Shown here: positions 8,093 through 21,443 of the stretch, one piece after another
Layout: each line of letters starts with the position of its first letter
Numbering within the stretch: position 1 is the stretch's first letter
Origin: Streptomyces sp. NBC_00513
Lineage (GTDB): Bacteria > Actinomycetota > Actinomycetes > Streptomycetales > Streptomycetaceae
Reading direction: 5' to 3'
Assembly (NCBI RefSeq): GCF_041431415.1
Contig: NZ_CP107845.1
Location: forward strand, 806,001-870,000
DNA: 64,000 bases
Notes under the pieces: model-generated
Databases searched by the model: none
The model's input: the letters and a program-made list of their open reading frames with translations, nothing else
What the model was told of the DNA's origin: nothing
Position numbers and translations under genes: made by a program

Positions 8093-8611
8093 GTGCTGCG
8101 TGTGAACACGACATCCTCCGGGCCGCGATCCGCCGCCACGCGGCACGCGCTGCTGCCCCTGCGCCTCTTCCTCGGCATCACGTTCGTGTACGCCGGCGTC
8201 GACAAGCTCCTCGACCCGGCGTTCCTCTCCGCCACCGGCGACGGTTCGATCGGCCAACAGCTCGAAGGCGTGAAGGGGTCGGCCGCGATTCCGGCACTGG
8301 TGGCGGTCGCCCTGAACGACCCGGGTGGCTTCGGCCTCGCGATGGCCCTCGGCGAGACGGCCGTCGGGGTGGGGGTCCTGGCCGGCCTGCTGACCCGGAT
8401 CGCCGCCCTCGGGGGCGCCCTGATCTCGCTCTCCCTCTGGCTGACCGTCAGTTGGCAGGCCACCCCGTACTACTACGGCAACGACCTGGCCTATCTGATG
8501 GCCTGGACCCCTTTGGTCCTCGCGGGCGCACCGACCCTGTCCCTCGACGCGGCGCTGCGTCGGCGGCGCGCCACCCCCCGGGGCCGGCGGCGCGTCAACC
8601 GCCGAGGGTGA
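8093..8611 (+). CDS. DoxX-family membrane protein
   Basis: A 172-residue four-helix membrane protein. The conserved first segment LLPLRLFLGITFVYAGVDKLLDPAFL is diagnostic of DoxX/DoxD-like proteins, followed by GETAVGVGVLAGLLTRIAALGGALISLSLWLTV and a final helix near AYLMAWTPLVLAGAPTL. In actinobacteria such proteins are linked to oxidative-stress and thiol metabolism through membrane redox complexes, but the role here is not shown by context. The start may be GTG at 8093 or GTG at 8102. Its 3' end overlaps the convergent GCS2 gene by 17 bp. Confidence 0.85.
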   Translation: MLRVNTTSSGPRSAATRHALLPLRLFLGITFVYAGVDKLLDPAFLSATGDGSIGQQLEGVKGSAAIPALVAVALNDPGGFGLAMALGETAVGVGVLAGLLTRIAALGGALISLSLWLTVSWQATPYYYGNDLAYLMAWTPLVLAGAPTLSLDAALRRRRATPRGRRRVNRRG

Positions 8612-9704
8612 GGCGCGCGCACCGGGTGACCACGGCGGCGAGGTCCCCCTCGTCGCGCAGGAGGGCGCGCTGCACCCGGGCCCCGGTCCCGCGCTCCTGG
8701 AGTTCGACCAGGCCGGCCCGGACGCGTTCGGCGTCCCCGTTCTCCTCCAGGGCGTCCCGTACGTGTTCGTACAACGCCCACACGACGTCCTCGGGAGGGG
8801 TCTGCGACAGGGTGGCCGGGTGGATCAGGGGGCCGTCGAGCCCGGACCGGGCGGCCCGCCACGCGGCCAGCCGGAGCAGGGCGGTGTCGACCCGGGAGGG
8901 GGGCTCTCCTGCCTGCCAGGCCCGGGAGGCCGTGTCCACCAGCCCGCGGGTCAGTGCCGCCAGCAGTACGGGCGTGGCCGCGTCCAGGCAGACGTCCGCC
9001 ACCCGGATCTCCACCGTGGGGTAGGAGGCGGCCAGCCGGGCGTCGAAGTAGATCATGCCCTCGTCGCGGAGGGCTCCGGTCGCGAGCATGGCGCGGACCC
9101 GCTCGTGGTAGCGGTCGGCCGAGCCGAAGACGCTCACCGGTCCCGCGGAGGGCCACCGGTTCCAGACCCTGCTGCGATAGCTCCCGTAGCCGCTGTCCTC
9201 TCCCTGCCAGAAGGGCGAGTTCGCGCTCAGGGCGGTCAGGACGGACAGCCAGGGGCGGATCCGGTCGAGGACCGCCACGCCCTCCTCGTCGGAGTCCACC
9301 GAGACGTGCACGTGGCAGCCGCAGGTCAGCTGCTCCTGTGCCGTCAGGCCGAACTGCCGGCCGATCCACTGGTACCGCTCCCCCAGGCTCAGCGAGGGCT
9401 CCACCCGTGTAGGGCAGGTGGCGAGGGCGGCGACGACGACACCCGCGGCCTCCGCGTGCCGGGCGGCCTCGGCGCGCCACCGGAGGATCTCCTCCGCGAG
9501 TTCGCCCATCATCGTCACCGGTTTGGTGGCGAATTCGACCTGCTGCTTGTGGAGTTCCTTCTCCAGCGGGATCTCGCCGTCGGCTCCCGCCGCACGGCCC
9601 CCTGTCCTGATCGCGGAGGCCAGCACCGCGCCGGCCGATGCGGCGGGTTCACCGGTCCGCGGATCGACGAGCAGCAGTTCTTCCTCTACGCCGACACTGC
9701 GCAT
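8595..9704 (-). CDS. Carboxylate-amine ligase of the GCS2/YbdK family
   Basis: A 369-residue enzyme of the glutamate-cysteine-ligase type 2 family (YbdK-like). The start SVGVEEELLLVDPRTG holds the conserved EEE/EEEL ATP-Mg site. CGCHVHVSVD carries the conserved HVHV motif, and the C-terminal half has TVEIRVADVCLD with the conserved ExR. Enzymes of this family join glutamate to an amine such as cysteine with weak activity; the physiological substrate in Streptomyces is unsettled. GTATG start at 9704 with AAAGGG upstream. It runs convergently with DoxX, and the 3' ends overlap. Confidence 0.88.
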   Translation of the reverse strand: MRSVGVEEELLLVDPRTGEPAASAGAVLASAIRTGGRAAGADGEIPLEKELHKQQVEFATKPVTMMGELAEEILRWRAEAARHAEAAGVVVAALATCPTRVEPSLSLGERYQWIGRQFGLTAQEQLTCGCHVHVSVDSDEEGVAVLDRIRPWLSVLTALSANSPFWQGEDSGYGSYRSRVWNRWPSAGPVSVFGSADRYHERVRAMLATGALRDEGMIYFDARLAASYPTVEIRVADVCLDAATPVLLAALTRGLVDTASRAWQAGEPPSRVDTALLRLAAWRAARSGLDGPLIHPATLSQTPPEDVVWALYEHVRDALEENGDAERVRAGLVELQERGTGARVQRALLRDEGDLAAVVTRCARLTLGG

Positions 9705-9879
9705 ACGGGCCCTTTCGCTGGTTCCTCGTCCGACGTCTGCCCACTTCCCCGGTGAGCACGCTCCCCGGGCCGGCCCCCGGCCCTCGCCTTTCGCCGGGCA
9801 TTTCGCCCGGGTTTGAATTCCTCCGAAGGGAGCATTCGGCGAACGTAGGAAATTCATCGGAGCCCGGAGAGGCAACACC

Positions 9880-10146
9880 ATGGGAATCATCGCCTGGATC
9901 ATCATCGGACTGCTTGCGGGAATGATCGCGAAGGCGCTCATGCCCGGCAGGGATCCCGGCGGCTTCTTCGTCACCATCCTGATCGGCATCGCCGGTGGTC
10001 TGCTCGGCGGCTGGCTGGGGAAGGTGCTGTTCGGGGTCGACTCGATCGACGGCTTCTTCGACCTCTCGACCTGGATCGCGGCCGTCGTCGGCTCGATGAT
10101 CCTGCTGCTCGTCTACCGCCTTGTCACGGGCGGCCGACGACGCTGA
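9880..10146 (+). CDS. GlsB/YeaQ/YmgE-family stress membrane protein
   Basis: An 88-residue protein with three hydrophobic helices and the diagnostic pattern IAWIIIGLLAGMIAKALMPGRDPGG...TILIGIAGGLLGGWLG. This is the transglycosylase-associated (GlsB/YeaQ) family, whose members are induced by general stress in many bacteria; biochemical function is unknown. The GGAGAGG sequence upstream of ATG at 9880 supports the start. It is followed after 59 bp by the hemerythrin gene and sits close to the sigma-factor locus, consistent with a general-stress regulon. Confidence 0.9.
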   Translation: MGIIAWIIIGLLAGMIAKALMPGRDPGGFFVTILIGIAGGLLGGWLGKVLFGVDSIDGFFDLSTWIAAVVGSMILLLVYRLVTGGRRR

Positions 10147-10205
10147 CCTGCGGCCCTGGGCCGCGAGAACCACGCCGGGCACGACAGAACAGGCAGGAGC
10201 ACGCC

Positions 10206-10712
10206 ATGACGGCGAATCACGATGTAGTCGCGGTGATTCTGAAGGACCACCGCACCATGGAGGAACTGTTTCGCCGCATGCGGAGCGTGGAGGCCGACCG
10301 CGCCGAGGCGTTGAAGAAGTTCTCCGCACTGCTGATCGCGCACGCCGAGGCCGAGGAATCCGAGGTGTACGGGGCGCTGAAGCGGTTCAAGAACGTGGAC
10401 GACGAGGAAGTGGAACACGGCGCCGAGGAGCACACCGAGGGCAACGAGGCGTTGCTGGCCCTCCTGGAGGTCGCCGACGTCGGATCCGAGGAATGGGACG
10501 AGCGCCTCGAGGACCTGTCGAAGGCGGTGTCGCACCACATCGACGAGGAGGAGCGGACGATCCTCAACGGTGCCAGGGAGAACGTCCCGGACGAACGCCG
10601 GGCCGAGCTGGGTGTCGCGTTCCTGCGCGAGCGGGAGAAGCAGCTGGCGGCGGACTGCGGCAGCATCGAGAACGTACGGGCCGTCCTGCACGCCCACGGC
10701 GAGGCCGGATGA
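10206..10712 (+). CDS. Hemerythrin HHE-domain protein
   Basis: A 168-residue helical protein with a hemerythrin-like four-helix bundle. His/acidic ligands are in order: VILKDHRTMEELF (H near residue 15), AHAEAEESEVY (H-x3-E), HGAEEHTEGNEAL (paired His) and SHHIDEEERTIL (HHxDEEE). Such proteins bind a di-iron centre and act in oxygen, NO or oxidative-stress sensing or protection. AGGAGC precedes ATG at 10206. It is probably co-transcribed with the GlsB-like gene upstream and the hypothetical gene downstream. Confidence 0.92.
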   Translation: MTANHDVVAVILKDHRTMEELFRRMRSVEADRAEALKKFSALLIAHAEAEESEVYGALKRFKNVDDEEVEHGAEEHTEGNEALLALLEVADVGSEEWDERLEDLSKAVSHHIDEEERTILNGARENVPDERRAELGVAFLREREKQLAADCGSIENVRAVLHAHGEAG

Positions 10713-10756
10713 CCGGCGGCCGCATACCGGGCGGGGCGTCGGGCAGGCGCGGCCCC

Positions 10757-11185
10757 ATGGACGATTCCACACAGCACACCACCGAGTACCGCGTCACCGT
10801 CGACGGTGAGCGCTTCACCTGCGAGGACGCGCAGGGGCTGGGTCCCCAGGGGGACGGCGGCCTGCCGGGGCAGGAGCTGACCGTGACGCTCACCGGCTGC
10901 GTCCTGACCGACACCCCGAAGGCCCTCGCCTGGGCGCTCGGCCGGGAGCCGGACGGGCAGCGCTCCGTCCGGATCGACGCCACGACGGCGAACGGCCGGG
11001 ACGTGGTCACCGCCTGGGAGCTGACGGACGCTGCCCCGACCGGGACCGACGATTCCAGCGGCACGGCGTCGAACCACGAGACGCGCATCCAGCGGCTGAC
11101 GCTGCACGCCGCGAAGATCACCCCGGTGTTGCGCGACGAGGACCGGTACCAGGACGCCGGAGGCACTCCCCCTCACCGAGGCTGA
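10757..11185 (+). CDS. Hypothetical protein, 142 aa
   Basis: A soluble protein (STQHTTEYRVTVDGERFTCEDAQGL ... QRLTLHAAKITPVLRDEDRY) with a beta-rich N-terminal part. I do not recognise the family. Two starts are possible: ATG at 10709, which overlaps the hemerythrin stop (ATGA) and would add 16 residues, or ATG at 10757. I prefer 10757 because the added residues are low-complexity, but translational coupling favours 10709. It is followed by the strong hairpin at 11201-11248. Confidence 0.6.
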   Translation: MDDSTQHTTEYRVTVDGERFTCEDAQGLGPQGDGGLPGQELTVTLTGCVLTDTPKALAWALGREPDGQRSVRIDATTANGRDVVTAWELTDAAPTGTDDSSGTASNHETRIQRLTLHAAKITPVLRDEDRYQDAGGTPPHRG

Positions 11186-11200
11186 ACCGCCCGACCCCCC

Positions 11201-11248
11201 GGGGCGGCTGTCGGCACCGACCACACGGCCGGTGCCGACAGCCGCCCC
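11201..11248 (+). terminator. Hairpin terminator, 18-bp stem
   Basis: Perfect arms (ggggcggctgtcggcacc at 11201-11218 and its complement at 11231-11248) with a 12-nt loop. It ends the GlsB-hemerythrin-hypothetical gene group 15 bp after the last stop codon. Confidence 0.8.
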
Positions 11249-11383
11249 GTCGTCGTGGTGCGCGAGCCGCGGCCCGTCCCGTCACACGGTCGGACCTGCC
11301 GACATGCCGAGTGTCGCGCCGGCCCGAAGAATCAGAGGCCGCTGTGGTTCGGCACGGCGCACCCGGGCAGAGAGGTCGACACG

Positions 11384-12949
11384 ATGGCAGGAGCGTCCCG
11401 CCGCCCGCAGCCCCCACGCAGCGGTCACGCGTCGACCGATCGGCTGCTCCGTACCCTGCTCCGGCGCCGCAAGAAGGCCCTGACCAGCGAGGACGTATCG
11501 GTCGCCGACCAGCCGCAGGTACGTCGGGCCGTCACCGCGGCCGCCCTGGGCAACACCATGGAGTGGTTCGACTTCGGCGTCTACGCCTACCTGGCCGGAA
11601 CCATGGGCAAGGTCTTCTTCCCGTCGAGTTCCCCGGGCGCCCAGGTCGTCTCGACGTTCGCGACCTTCGCCGCCGCCTTCCTGGTACGACCCCTCGGCGG
11701 CCTGGTGTTCGGCCCGCTCGGCGACCGGATCGGCCGGCAGAAGGTGCTCGCGGCGACGATGATCATGATGGCGGCCAGTACGTTCGCCGTCGGATTCCTC
11801 CCGACGTACGCGTCCGTCGGTTTCGTCGCCCCCCTGCTGCTCCTGGTCTGCCGGCTGGTCCAGGGCTTCTCCACGGGCGGCGAGTACGCCGGCGCGACCA
11901 CCTACATCGCCGAGTACGCGCCGGACAGACGCCGGGGATTCCTGGGCAGCTGGCTCGACTTCGGCACGTTCGTCGGCTACGCCATGGGCTCCGGCCTGGT
12001 CACGATCCTCACCCTCGTCATGGGCTCGGACGGCCTGGAGGACTGGGGCTGGCGCATCCCCTTCTTCATCGCGGGCCCCCTGGGTCTGATCGGCCTGTAC
12101 ATGCGTCTGAAGCTGGAGGAGACCCCGGCCTTCAAGAAGGAGGCGGCCTACGCGGCGGCCGAAGGGGAGGCGGTCGCGGAGGCCCCCGCGACCGGCAGGG
12201 GAAACCTCAAGGAGATCTTCACGCGTCACTGGCACGCGGTGCTCATCTGCATGGGGCTGGTCCTGCTCTACAACGTCACGAACTACATGGTGACGTCGTA
12301 CCTGCCCACGTACATGACCGTCACCCTGGGCGAGAACGACACCACGGCCCAATTGCTGGTCCTCGGGACGATGCTGCTCGTGGTCCTGACGATCACGACC
12401 GTGGGCCACACCTCGGACCGCTGGGGCCGCAGACCGGTGTTCCTCGCGGGCAGCGTCGCCCTCGTGGCCCTGGCCATTCCGGCGTTCCTGCTGATCCGGG
12501 AGGGCGGGATCCTGTTGCCGGCCGTGGGCTGCGCGATCCTCGGATTGCTGCTCGTCTGCTTCGCGGGGACGGCCGCGTCCACGCTGCCGGCGCTGTTCCC
12601 CACCCGCCTGCGCTACGCGGCGCTGTCCATCGCCTTCAACATCTCGGTGTCACTGTTCGGCGGTACGACGCCGCTGTTCACCTCGGCACTCGTGGAGGCC
12701 ACCGGCAACGACATGGTCCCGGCGTACTACCTGATGGTGGCGGGCGTCATCGGTTTCGTGTCGACGCTGTTCCTCCACGAGACGGCGGGAAAGCCGCTGC
12801 GCGGCTCCGGTCCCATGGTCGAGACGCCCGACGAGGCGGACGCGCTGGTGGCCCGCAGCCGCACGGCGGCCGGCCGGCAGGCCCGGGACATCTGGATCCG
12901 ACTGCGTCATCCCTGGGCCCGCCACACACCCCGCGACCGGGACACGTGA
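11384..12949 (+). CDS. MFS transporter, metabolite:H+ symporter (MHS/ProP-like) family
   Basis: A 521-residue transporter with 12 predicted membrane helices. The MHS signature is present: VTAAALGNTMEWFDFGVYAYLAGTMG for helix 1, GPLGDRIGRQKVL in the 2-3 loop, and GLVQGFSTGGEYAGATTYIAEYAP-like text for the 4-5 region. It resembles proline/glycine-betaine and shikimate symporters, so uptake of compatible solutes during osmotic stress is likely but not proven. The N-terminal 50 residues are charged. The C-terminal 50 residues are cytoplasmic. AGAGG precedes ATG at 11384. The adjacent minus-strand sigma-factor locus makes an osmotic-stress role attractive. Confidence 0.88.
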   Translation: MAGASRRPQPPRSGHASTDRLLRTLLRRRKKALTSEDVSVADQPQVRRAVTAAALGNTMEWFDFGVYAYLAGTMGKVFFPSSSPGAQVVSTFATFAAAFLVRPLGGLVFGPLGDRIGRQKVLAATMIMMAASTFAVGFLPTYASVGFVAPLLLLVCRLVQGFSTGGEYAGATTYIAEYAPDRRRGFLGSWLDFGTFVGYAMGSGLVTILTLVMGSDGLEDWGWRIPFFIAGPLGLIGLYMRLKLEETPAFKKEAAYAAAEGEAVAEAPATGRGNLKEIFTRHWHAVLICMGLVLLYNVTNYMVTSYLPTYMTVTLGENDTTAQLLVLGTMLLVVLTITTVGHTSDRWGRRPVFLAGSVALVALAIPAFLLIREGGILLPAVGCAILGLLLVCFAGTAASTLPALFPTRLRYAALSIAFNISVSLFGGTTPLFTSALVEATGNDMVPAYYLMVAGVIGFVSTLFLHETAGKPLRGSGPMVETPDEADALVARSRTAAGRQARDIWIRLRHPWARHTPRDRDT

Positions 12950-12986
12950 CCCCTCAAGGCCGCCGTGTCCGGTGCGCGATCGTGGT

Positions 12987-13538
12987 TCAGCCGTGCGTGT
13001 CCGCCTGGAGGGGAACGCCGTCGAGGAGGGCGGCGGCGGGGGCCGACGCGGTCGGCAGCGTGCTCGGCGCCGGAGCGGGGGCGGGCAGCCCGGTCGTCAG
13101 GCGCACCACGTCGACCTCCGCCCAGACCACCTTGCCGTGGGCGTGGGCCTGGGCGTCCCAACGGTCCGAGAGGCGCCGCACTATGTACAGGCCGTGGCCT
13201 CCCGGTGTCGCCCCCTGCTGCCTGGGACGAGGGCGCGGCAGTTCGGTCTCCCCGTCGAAGACCTCGATGCGCAGGACGTCGCCCGCGGCCGCGATCACGA
13301 ACTCCTGGCACCCGCCGGCGTGCATGACGGCATTGGTCAGCAGCTCGGACACGATGAGCAGGACGTCCTCGGCGGTCTCGTGACCGTCCCATCCCCAGTC
13401 ACGCAGGGCTTCCCGGGTGAAATCTCGTCCCTTGGCGACCTGGCCGCGGGTCCCGCTCAGCGCGAGGCGCCGGCGCTGGGTCACGGCCTTGGTGTCCGCG
13501 CGCAGCGGATCGCCGGTCTCCGGTCCGATGGGCGTCAC
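12987..13538 (-). CDS. Anti-sigma-type serine kinase (RsbW-like HATPase)
   Basis: A 183-residue protein with a GHKL ATPase domain of the HATPase_c_2 type at about residues 30-150. The N-box VSELLTNAVMHAGG, the region IEVFDGETELPRPR (in place of the usual DxGxG box) and GHGLYIVRRLSDRWD are visible. It has a Pro/Ala tail. RsbW/SpoIIAB proteins bind a sigma factor and phosphorylate a STAS antagonist; the neighbouring STAS gene (13736-14137) is a natural partner. Start GTG at 13538 has GGTGAG six bases upstream. It ends 37 bp from the convergent transporter gene. Confidence 0.85.
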   Translation of the reverse strand: MTPIGPETGDPLRADTKAVTQRRRLALSGTRGQVAKGRDFTREALRDWGWDGHETAEDVLLIVSELLTNAVMHAGGCQEFVIAAAGDVLRIEVFDGETELPRPRPRQQGATPGGHGLYIVRRLSDRWDAQAHAHGKVVWAEVDVVRLTTGLPAPAPAPSTLPTASAPAAALLDGVPLQADTHG

Positions 13539-13735
13539 TGTGGTCTCACCCCCTGGGGCACTCGTCTTGTCGTTGATGTCGTACTCCTGCCGTCCTGGCC
13601 CGGTAAAAGTCCGGATCGACCGTTTCGGTGTCCCAGACCCCGCGCATACCCGCCCTGTCCTCTTGAACACCTCGGATGCGGGTGCCGGTCCCCCTCCTGG
13701 GAGGGGTCACGGCAGGTGCGAGGCGGTGACGGGGT

Positions 13736-14137
13736 TCATCCCGTGGCGAGGGCTTCCGGCACGGTGCGGCTGATGGTGAAGACGCCGTCCGCGCCGGTGA
13801 GCTGGAGCAGTCTCGACAACTGGTCGGTGGGCGCCGCCAGTCGCAGCGCGATGCCCTCCCGTTCGGTGTCCAGCCGCAGGCTCAGCAGCAGGTTGAGGCC
13901 CGAGGAGTCGCAGAAGCCGACCCCCGAGAGGTCGATCACCAGCCGGGACGGGCCCGACCCGATCGCCTCGTCCAGGACGGGCTGGACGGATCCCAGGCTG
14001 TCGAGGTCGAGGTCTCCGGAGAGCGCGCACACCACGGCGTCCGGCTCGCTGTGCCGGAGTTCGGCCCGCCGCGGCTCGACCGTCTCGTTGTCGGCGCGGG
14101 GCGGCACGTCACTGTCCCCTAGGTCGCGAGTTCCCAC
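13736..14137 (-). CDS. STAS-domain anti-sigma-factor antagonist
   Basis: A 133-residue protein with a STAS domain: AVVCALSGDLDLDSLGSVQPVLDE..., and the phosphorylatable-serine loop VIDLSGVGFCDSSGLNLLL. DSSG places the target serine next to the loop end. Antagonists of this kind, unphosphorylated, bind the RsbW-like kinase and free the sigma factor. GGAAGG lies five bases before GTG at 14137, so I prefer that start to the upstream ATG at 14155. The neighbours on the same strand are the two GHKL-type proteins and the sigma factor. Confidence 0.9.
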   Translation of the reverse strand: MGTRDLGDSDVPPRADNETVEPRRAELRHSEPDAVVCALSGDLDLDSLGSVQPVLDEAIGSGPSRLVIDLSGVGFCDSSGLNLLLSLRLDTEREGIALRLAAPTDQLSRLLQLTGADGVFTISRTVPEALATG

Positions 14138-14219
14138 GTCAGCCTTCCGATGCACTGTCTTTTCCGTTGCGCGTGTTCGCGTCTGAACTCTACAGCCGGT
14201 TCGTCACTCTTGGTCGTGC

Positions 14220-15182
14220 TCATGACTGTCGGTTGATCGTCATGTGGAGGCGCAGGACGAGCCCGGTGTCGAGGGCCCTGACCTCGACGAGGTCGCACAG
14301 CTGGTGGATCATCCACAGGCCGCGCCCCCCGTTGCCGGAGGACAGGGCGGGGCGGGAGCGACCGGCGAGCGGGTCGCGGAGCCGGCCGCCGTCGCCGACC
14401 TCCGCGACCACGTCTCCCCCGGGTGTGGTCCACAGGCGCAGCCGTCCCTTCCCGCCACCGTGGGCGACCGAGTTGGCGGCCGCCTCGCTGATGGCGAGGA
14501 TCAGGTCGTCGCGCCGCTCCGCGTCGAGCGCGGTCCGTCGGGCCCAGGTCTGCGCGTGTTCGCGTACGTCGGCGAGCCGGCCCGCCGTGTAGTCGACGAG
14601 GACGGCCTCCGCGGGGGGTTCGGGCAGCGGGAGGTCACAGTCGGCGCAGACGACGGCGGCGTCGGTGTAGGCGGGGCTGGCGGACTCCCGGCCGGACTCG
14701 ATCAGGGTGGGGTGGGTGCGCCGGGCGTCGGCGACCACCTCGGGGGCCAGCGCGCTCGTGTCGTACGGGCAGAGGATGGTCGCGGACCGGTGCGCGAAGG
14801 CGGTGTTGATGAGCGCCTCGTGGCGGGTGGCCTCCAGGACCTCGGCCCGGGAACGGCCCGGCCAGATCGGCTCGCCCACGATCCGCGCGGTGCGCCCCGG
14901 GTGCCGGTCGGCGAACCCCTGGAGGGCGGCGAGGATGCGTCCGGGGTTGCGGCCCAGCTCCGTCATGTCCACGCCGTCGATGTGGTCGGCGTCGGAGCCC
15001 AGGTACCGGCGCAGCCCGTCCAGGCTCGGGCCCGGGACGGCGACGAGGACCGGCTCGTCGGCGGCGAGTGCCGTGCGGACGAAGTCGCCCACGCCGGCCG
15101 TGTATTCCTCGGGGCCCCGGTAGAAGAGGGCGGGGTGGACGAAGGCTCCGGGGGCGGTTGCCGGGGAGGCCGTGTCGATCAT
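14220..15182 (-). CDS. MEDS sensory domain plus GHKL ATPase protein
   Basis: A 320-residue protein. Residues 1-165 form a MEDS domain (AFVHPALFYRGPEEYTAGVGDFVRTALAADEPVLVAVPG...; IGEPIWPGRS; ILCPYDTSAL), a RecA-like sensory fold found in DcmR-type proteins. Residues about 195-320 form a HATPase_c_2 domain: ISEAAANSVAHGGGKG (N-box), VAEVGDGGRLRDPL and GNGGRGLWMIHQLCD (G-box). Such proteins are common in Streptomyces and are thought to act as anti-sigma kinases with an input domain. ATG at 15182 overlaps the stop of an upstream small ORF (ATGA), indicating coupling. It belongs to the sigma-factor locus. Confidence 0.9.
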   Translation of the reverse strand: MIDTASPATAPGAFVHPALFYRGPEEYTAGVGDFVRTALAADEPVLVAVPGPSLDGLRRYLGSDADHIDGVDMTELGRNPGRILAALQGFADRHPGRTARIVGEPIWPGRSRAEVLEATRHEALINTAFAHRSATILCPYDTSALAPEVVADARRTHPTLIESGRESASPAYTDAAVVCADCDLPLPEPPAEAVLVDYTAGRLADVREHAQTWARRTALDAERRDDLILAISEAAANSVAHGGGKGRLRLWTTPGGDVVAEVGDGGRLRDPLAGRSRPALSSGNGGRGLWMIHQLCDLVEVRALDTGLVLRLHMTINRQS

Positions 15183-15433
15183 GAGGTGACCTCACGGGCG
15201 TCGAGGTCTCCGCCGCCGGCGAATCGTATGCCCGGTCGGTCGCGCGGGGGTGCGGCGCCCAGCGGCGTTCCCGACGTTCGCGGCCGGCCCACGCGGCGCA
15301 CCACGGCCTCGGCCCACGCCGCGTCGTCCTCGTGGGAGAGGAGCGCGTGCTCGCCGGCAGCGCCGGGTGAGCAGGGCCGGCGGTGGTGGGGTGAAGGCAC
15401 GCGCTTCCCTCGTAGGCGGGACGGAATCGACAT
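15179..15433 (-). CDS. Possible small protein, 84 aa, coupled to the MEDS gene
   Basis: An 84-residue ORF between the sigma-factor gene and the MEDS-ATPase gene. Its stop codon overlaps the next start (ATGA at 15179-15182), the pattern of translational coupling. The sequence (PSRLRGKRVPSPHH, HALLSHEDDAAWAEAVVRRVG) matches no family I know and no clear ribosome binding site precedes ATG at 15433. It may be genuine or a shadow; base-composition by codon position should decide. Confidence 0.35.
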   Translation of the reverse strand: MSIPSRLRGKRVPSPHHRRPCSPGAAGEHALLSHEDDAAWAEAVVRRVGRPRTSGTPLGAAPPRDRPGIRFAGGGDLDAREVTS

Positions 15434-15564
15434 CGACTGACGCAAGGATTCTACCGGCGCCGTGGACTCCTCGACGTGGGTCCGTCGAACACGGCCGGGC
15501 CGGCCGGACACACGGAAGGGCGGCACCACCGGAAGGGCCCGGTGGTGCCGCCCGCAAGGCGGGT

Positions 15565-16482
15565 TCAGGCGGCGAGCATGCCGCTCCGCAGCTGGGTGAG
15601 GATCCGCGACAGGAGGCGGGAGACCTGCATCTGGGAGATGCCGAGTTCGGCGCCGATCTCGGCCTGGGTCTTCTCCTGGCCGAAGCGCATCCGCAGGATC
15701 AGCCGGTCGCGCTCCTGGAGCCGGCCGAGCAGCGGGGCCAACGTGTGCATCTCCTCGAAGAGCTCCACGGCCGGGTCCGCCTCGCCCATGCTCTCGGCCA
15801 GCGGTCGGGTCCTGCGCCCGCTCGTCGCCTGGTCGTCGGAGTCGGCTGAGGCGTCGAGGGAGCCGCTGGTGTAGCCGTTGGCGGCCACCAGACCCTCGAT
15901 GACCTCCTCCTCGCCGAGTTCCAGGTGTTCGGCGATCTCCTTGACCGTCGGCGCCCGGCCGAGCACGTCCGTCAGCTCTTCCTGGCTCTTCGCGAGTTCC
16001 GTCCGCAGTTCCTGGAGCCGGCGGGGGACGTGCACGGCCCACGTCGTGTCACGGAAGTAGCGCTTGATCTCGCCGGTGATGTAGGGGAGGGCGAGGGTGG
16101 AGAACTCGACCTCCCGCTCCGGGTCGAAGCGGTCGATCGCCTTGATGAGGCCGATCGTGCCCACCTGGACGATGTCCTCCATCTCCACACCGCCGCCGCT
16201 CGCCCGCCCGCGGAAGCGGCGGGCGGCGAAGTGGACGAGGGAGATGTTCATCTCGATGAGGGTGTTGCGCGCGTACTGGTACTCGCGCGTCCCCTCCTCC
16301 AGGGACCGCAGCCGGGTCAGGAACAGGCGCGACAGTTCTCGCGCGTCGCCGGGTGCGACCTCGCGGGCGTTCCCCACGGGGGGCAGTTCCGTGAAGGACT
16401 CCCCCGCCGGGATTCCGCTCGGGGGAACGACCTCGGCGGCTGTCTCACGTACGGGGCTGACGACTGCGACAGAGCGAGGCAT
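15565..16482 (-). CDS. SigB/SigF/SigG-type RNA polymerase sigma factor
   Basis: A 305-residue group 3 sigma factor. Region 2 is clear: IEMNISLVHFAARRFRG (2.1) and DIVQVGTIGLIKAIDRFDPEREVEFSTLALPYITGEIKRYFRD (2.2-2.4). Region 3 follows (VPRRLQELRTELAKSQEELTDVLGRAPTVKEIAEHL). Region 4 is the helix-turn-helix QAEIGAELGISQMQVSRLLSRIL. The length and the DIVQVG/STLALPYI pattern mark the SigB/F family used for general, osmotic or developmental stress in Streptomyces. GGGAGGGAAC precedes ATG at 16482. Its partners downstream are an RsbW-like kinase, a STAS antagonist and a MEDS-ATPase. The kinase and phosphatase genes across the divergent region are likely input components. Confidence 0.93.
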   Translation of the reverse strand: MPRSVAVVSPVRETAAEVVPPSGIPAGESFTELPPVGNAREVAPGDARELSRLFLTRLRSLEEGTREYQYARNTLIEMNISLVHFAARRFRGRASGGGVEMEDIVQVGTIGLIKAIDRFDPEREVEFSTLALPYITGEIKRYFRDTTWAVHVPRRLQELRTELAKSQEELTDVLGRAPTVKEIAEHLELGEEEVIEGLVAANGYTSGSLDASADSDDQATSGRRTRPLAESMGEADPAVELFEEMHTLAPLLGRLQERDRLILRMRFGQEKTQAEIGAELGISQMQVSRLLSRILTQLRSGMLAA

Positions 16483-16823
16483 GGCGACGTTCCCTCCCTG
16501 GTGCGGATGGCTTCGTTGCCGCTCTTGCCCCCGCTTTCGGGCGCTACACGGTCAATCAACGATTAATTTCGGTCACTCTTGGCTCGATCTGGTGGGTTCG
16601 AGTCCGGCCGGTGTCCGCATGTCGGAGCGGGGGCCCCGCGATGTCGCGGTCGCGGGCTCCCTGCCGGCCTCCGGAGAACGAAGCGGGACCGGGGACCTCG
16701 CCGGATAGTCTTCACCTTGTTCGCCGACCGACCGGGACCCGCGGGGCTTCGGCGGCCGGACGATGCAGTGCCGCACCGCCCGTCAACGGCACTGCGGGAA
16801 TCCGGGAACTGAGCGGGGGACAG
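16483..16823. other. Divergent promoter region
   Basis: About 340 bp between the sigma-factor gene (minus) and the poly-HAMP hybrid kinase gene (plus). No gene is seen. It must hold both promoters; I did not find a convincing SigB-type promoter on either strand. Confidence 0.5.
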
Positions 16824-21398
<4,575 letters not shown>

Positions 21399-21443
21399 TT
21401 CCCCGCCGTCCCCCACGCCCTCGCCCAGGAGCCCGGACTCACC

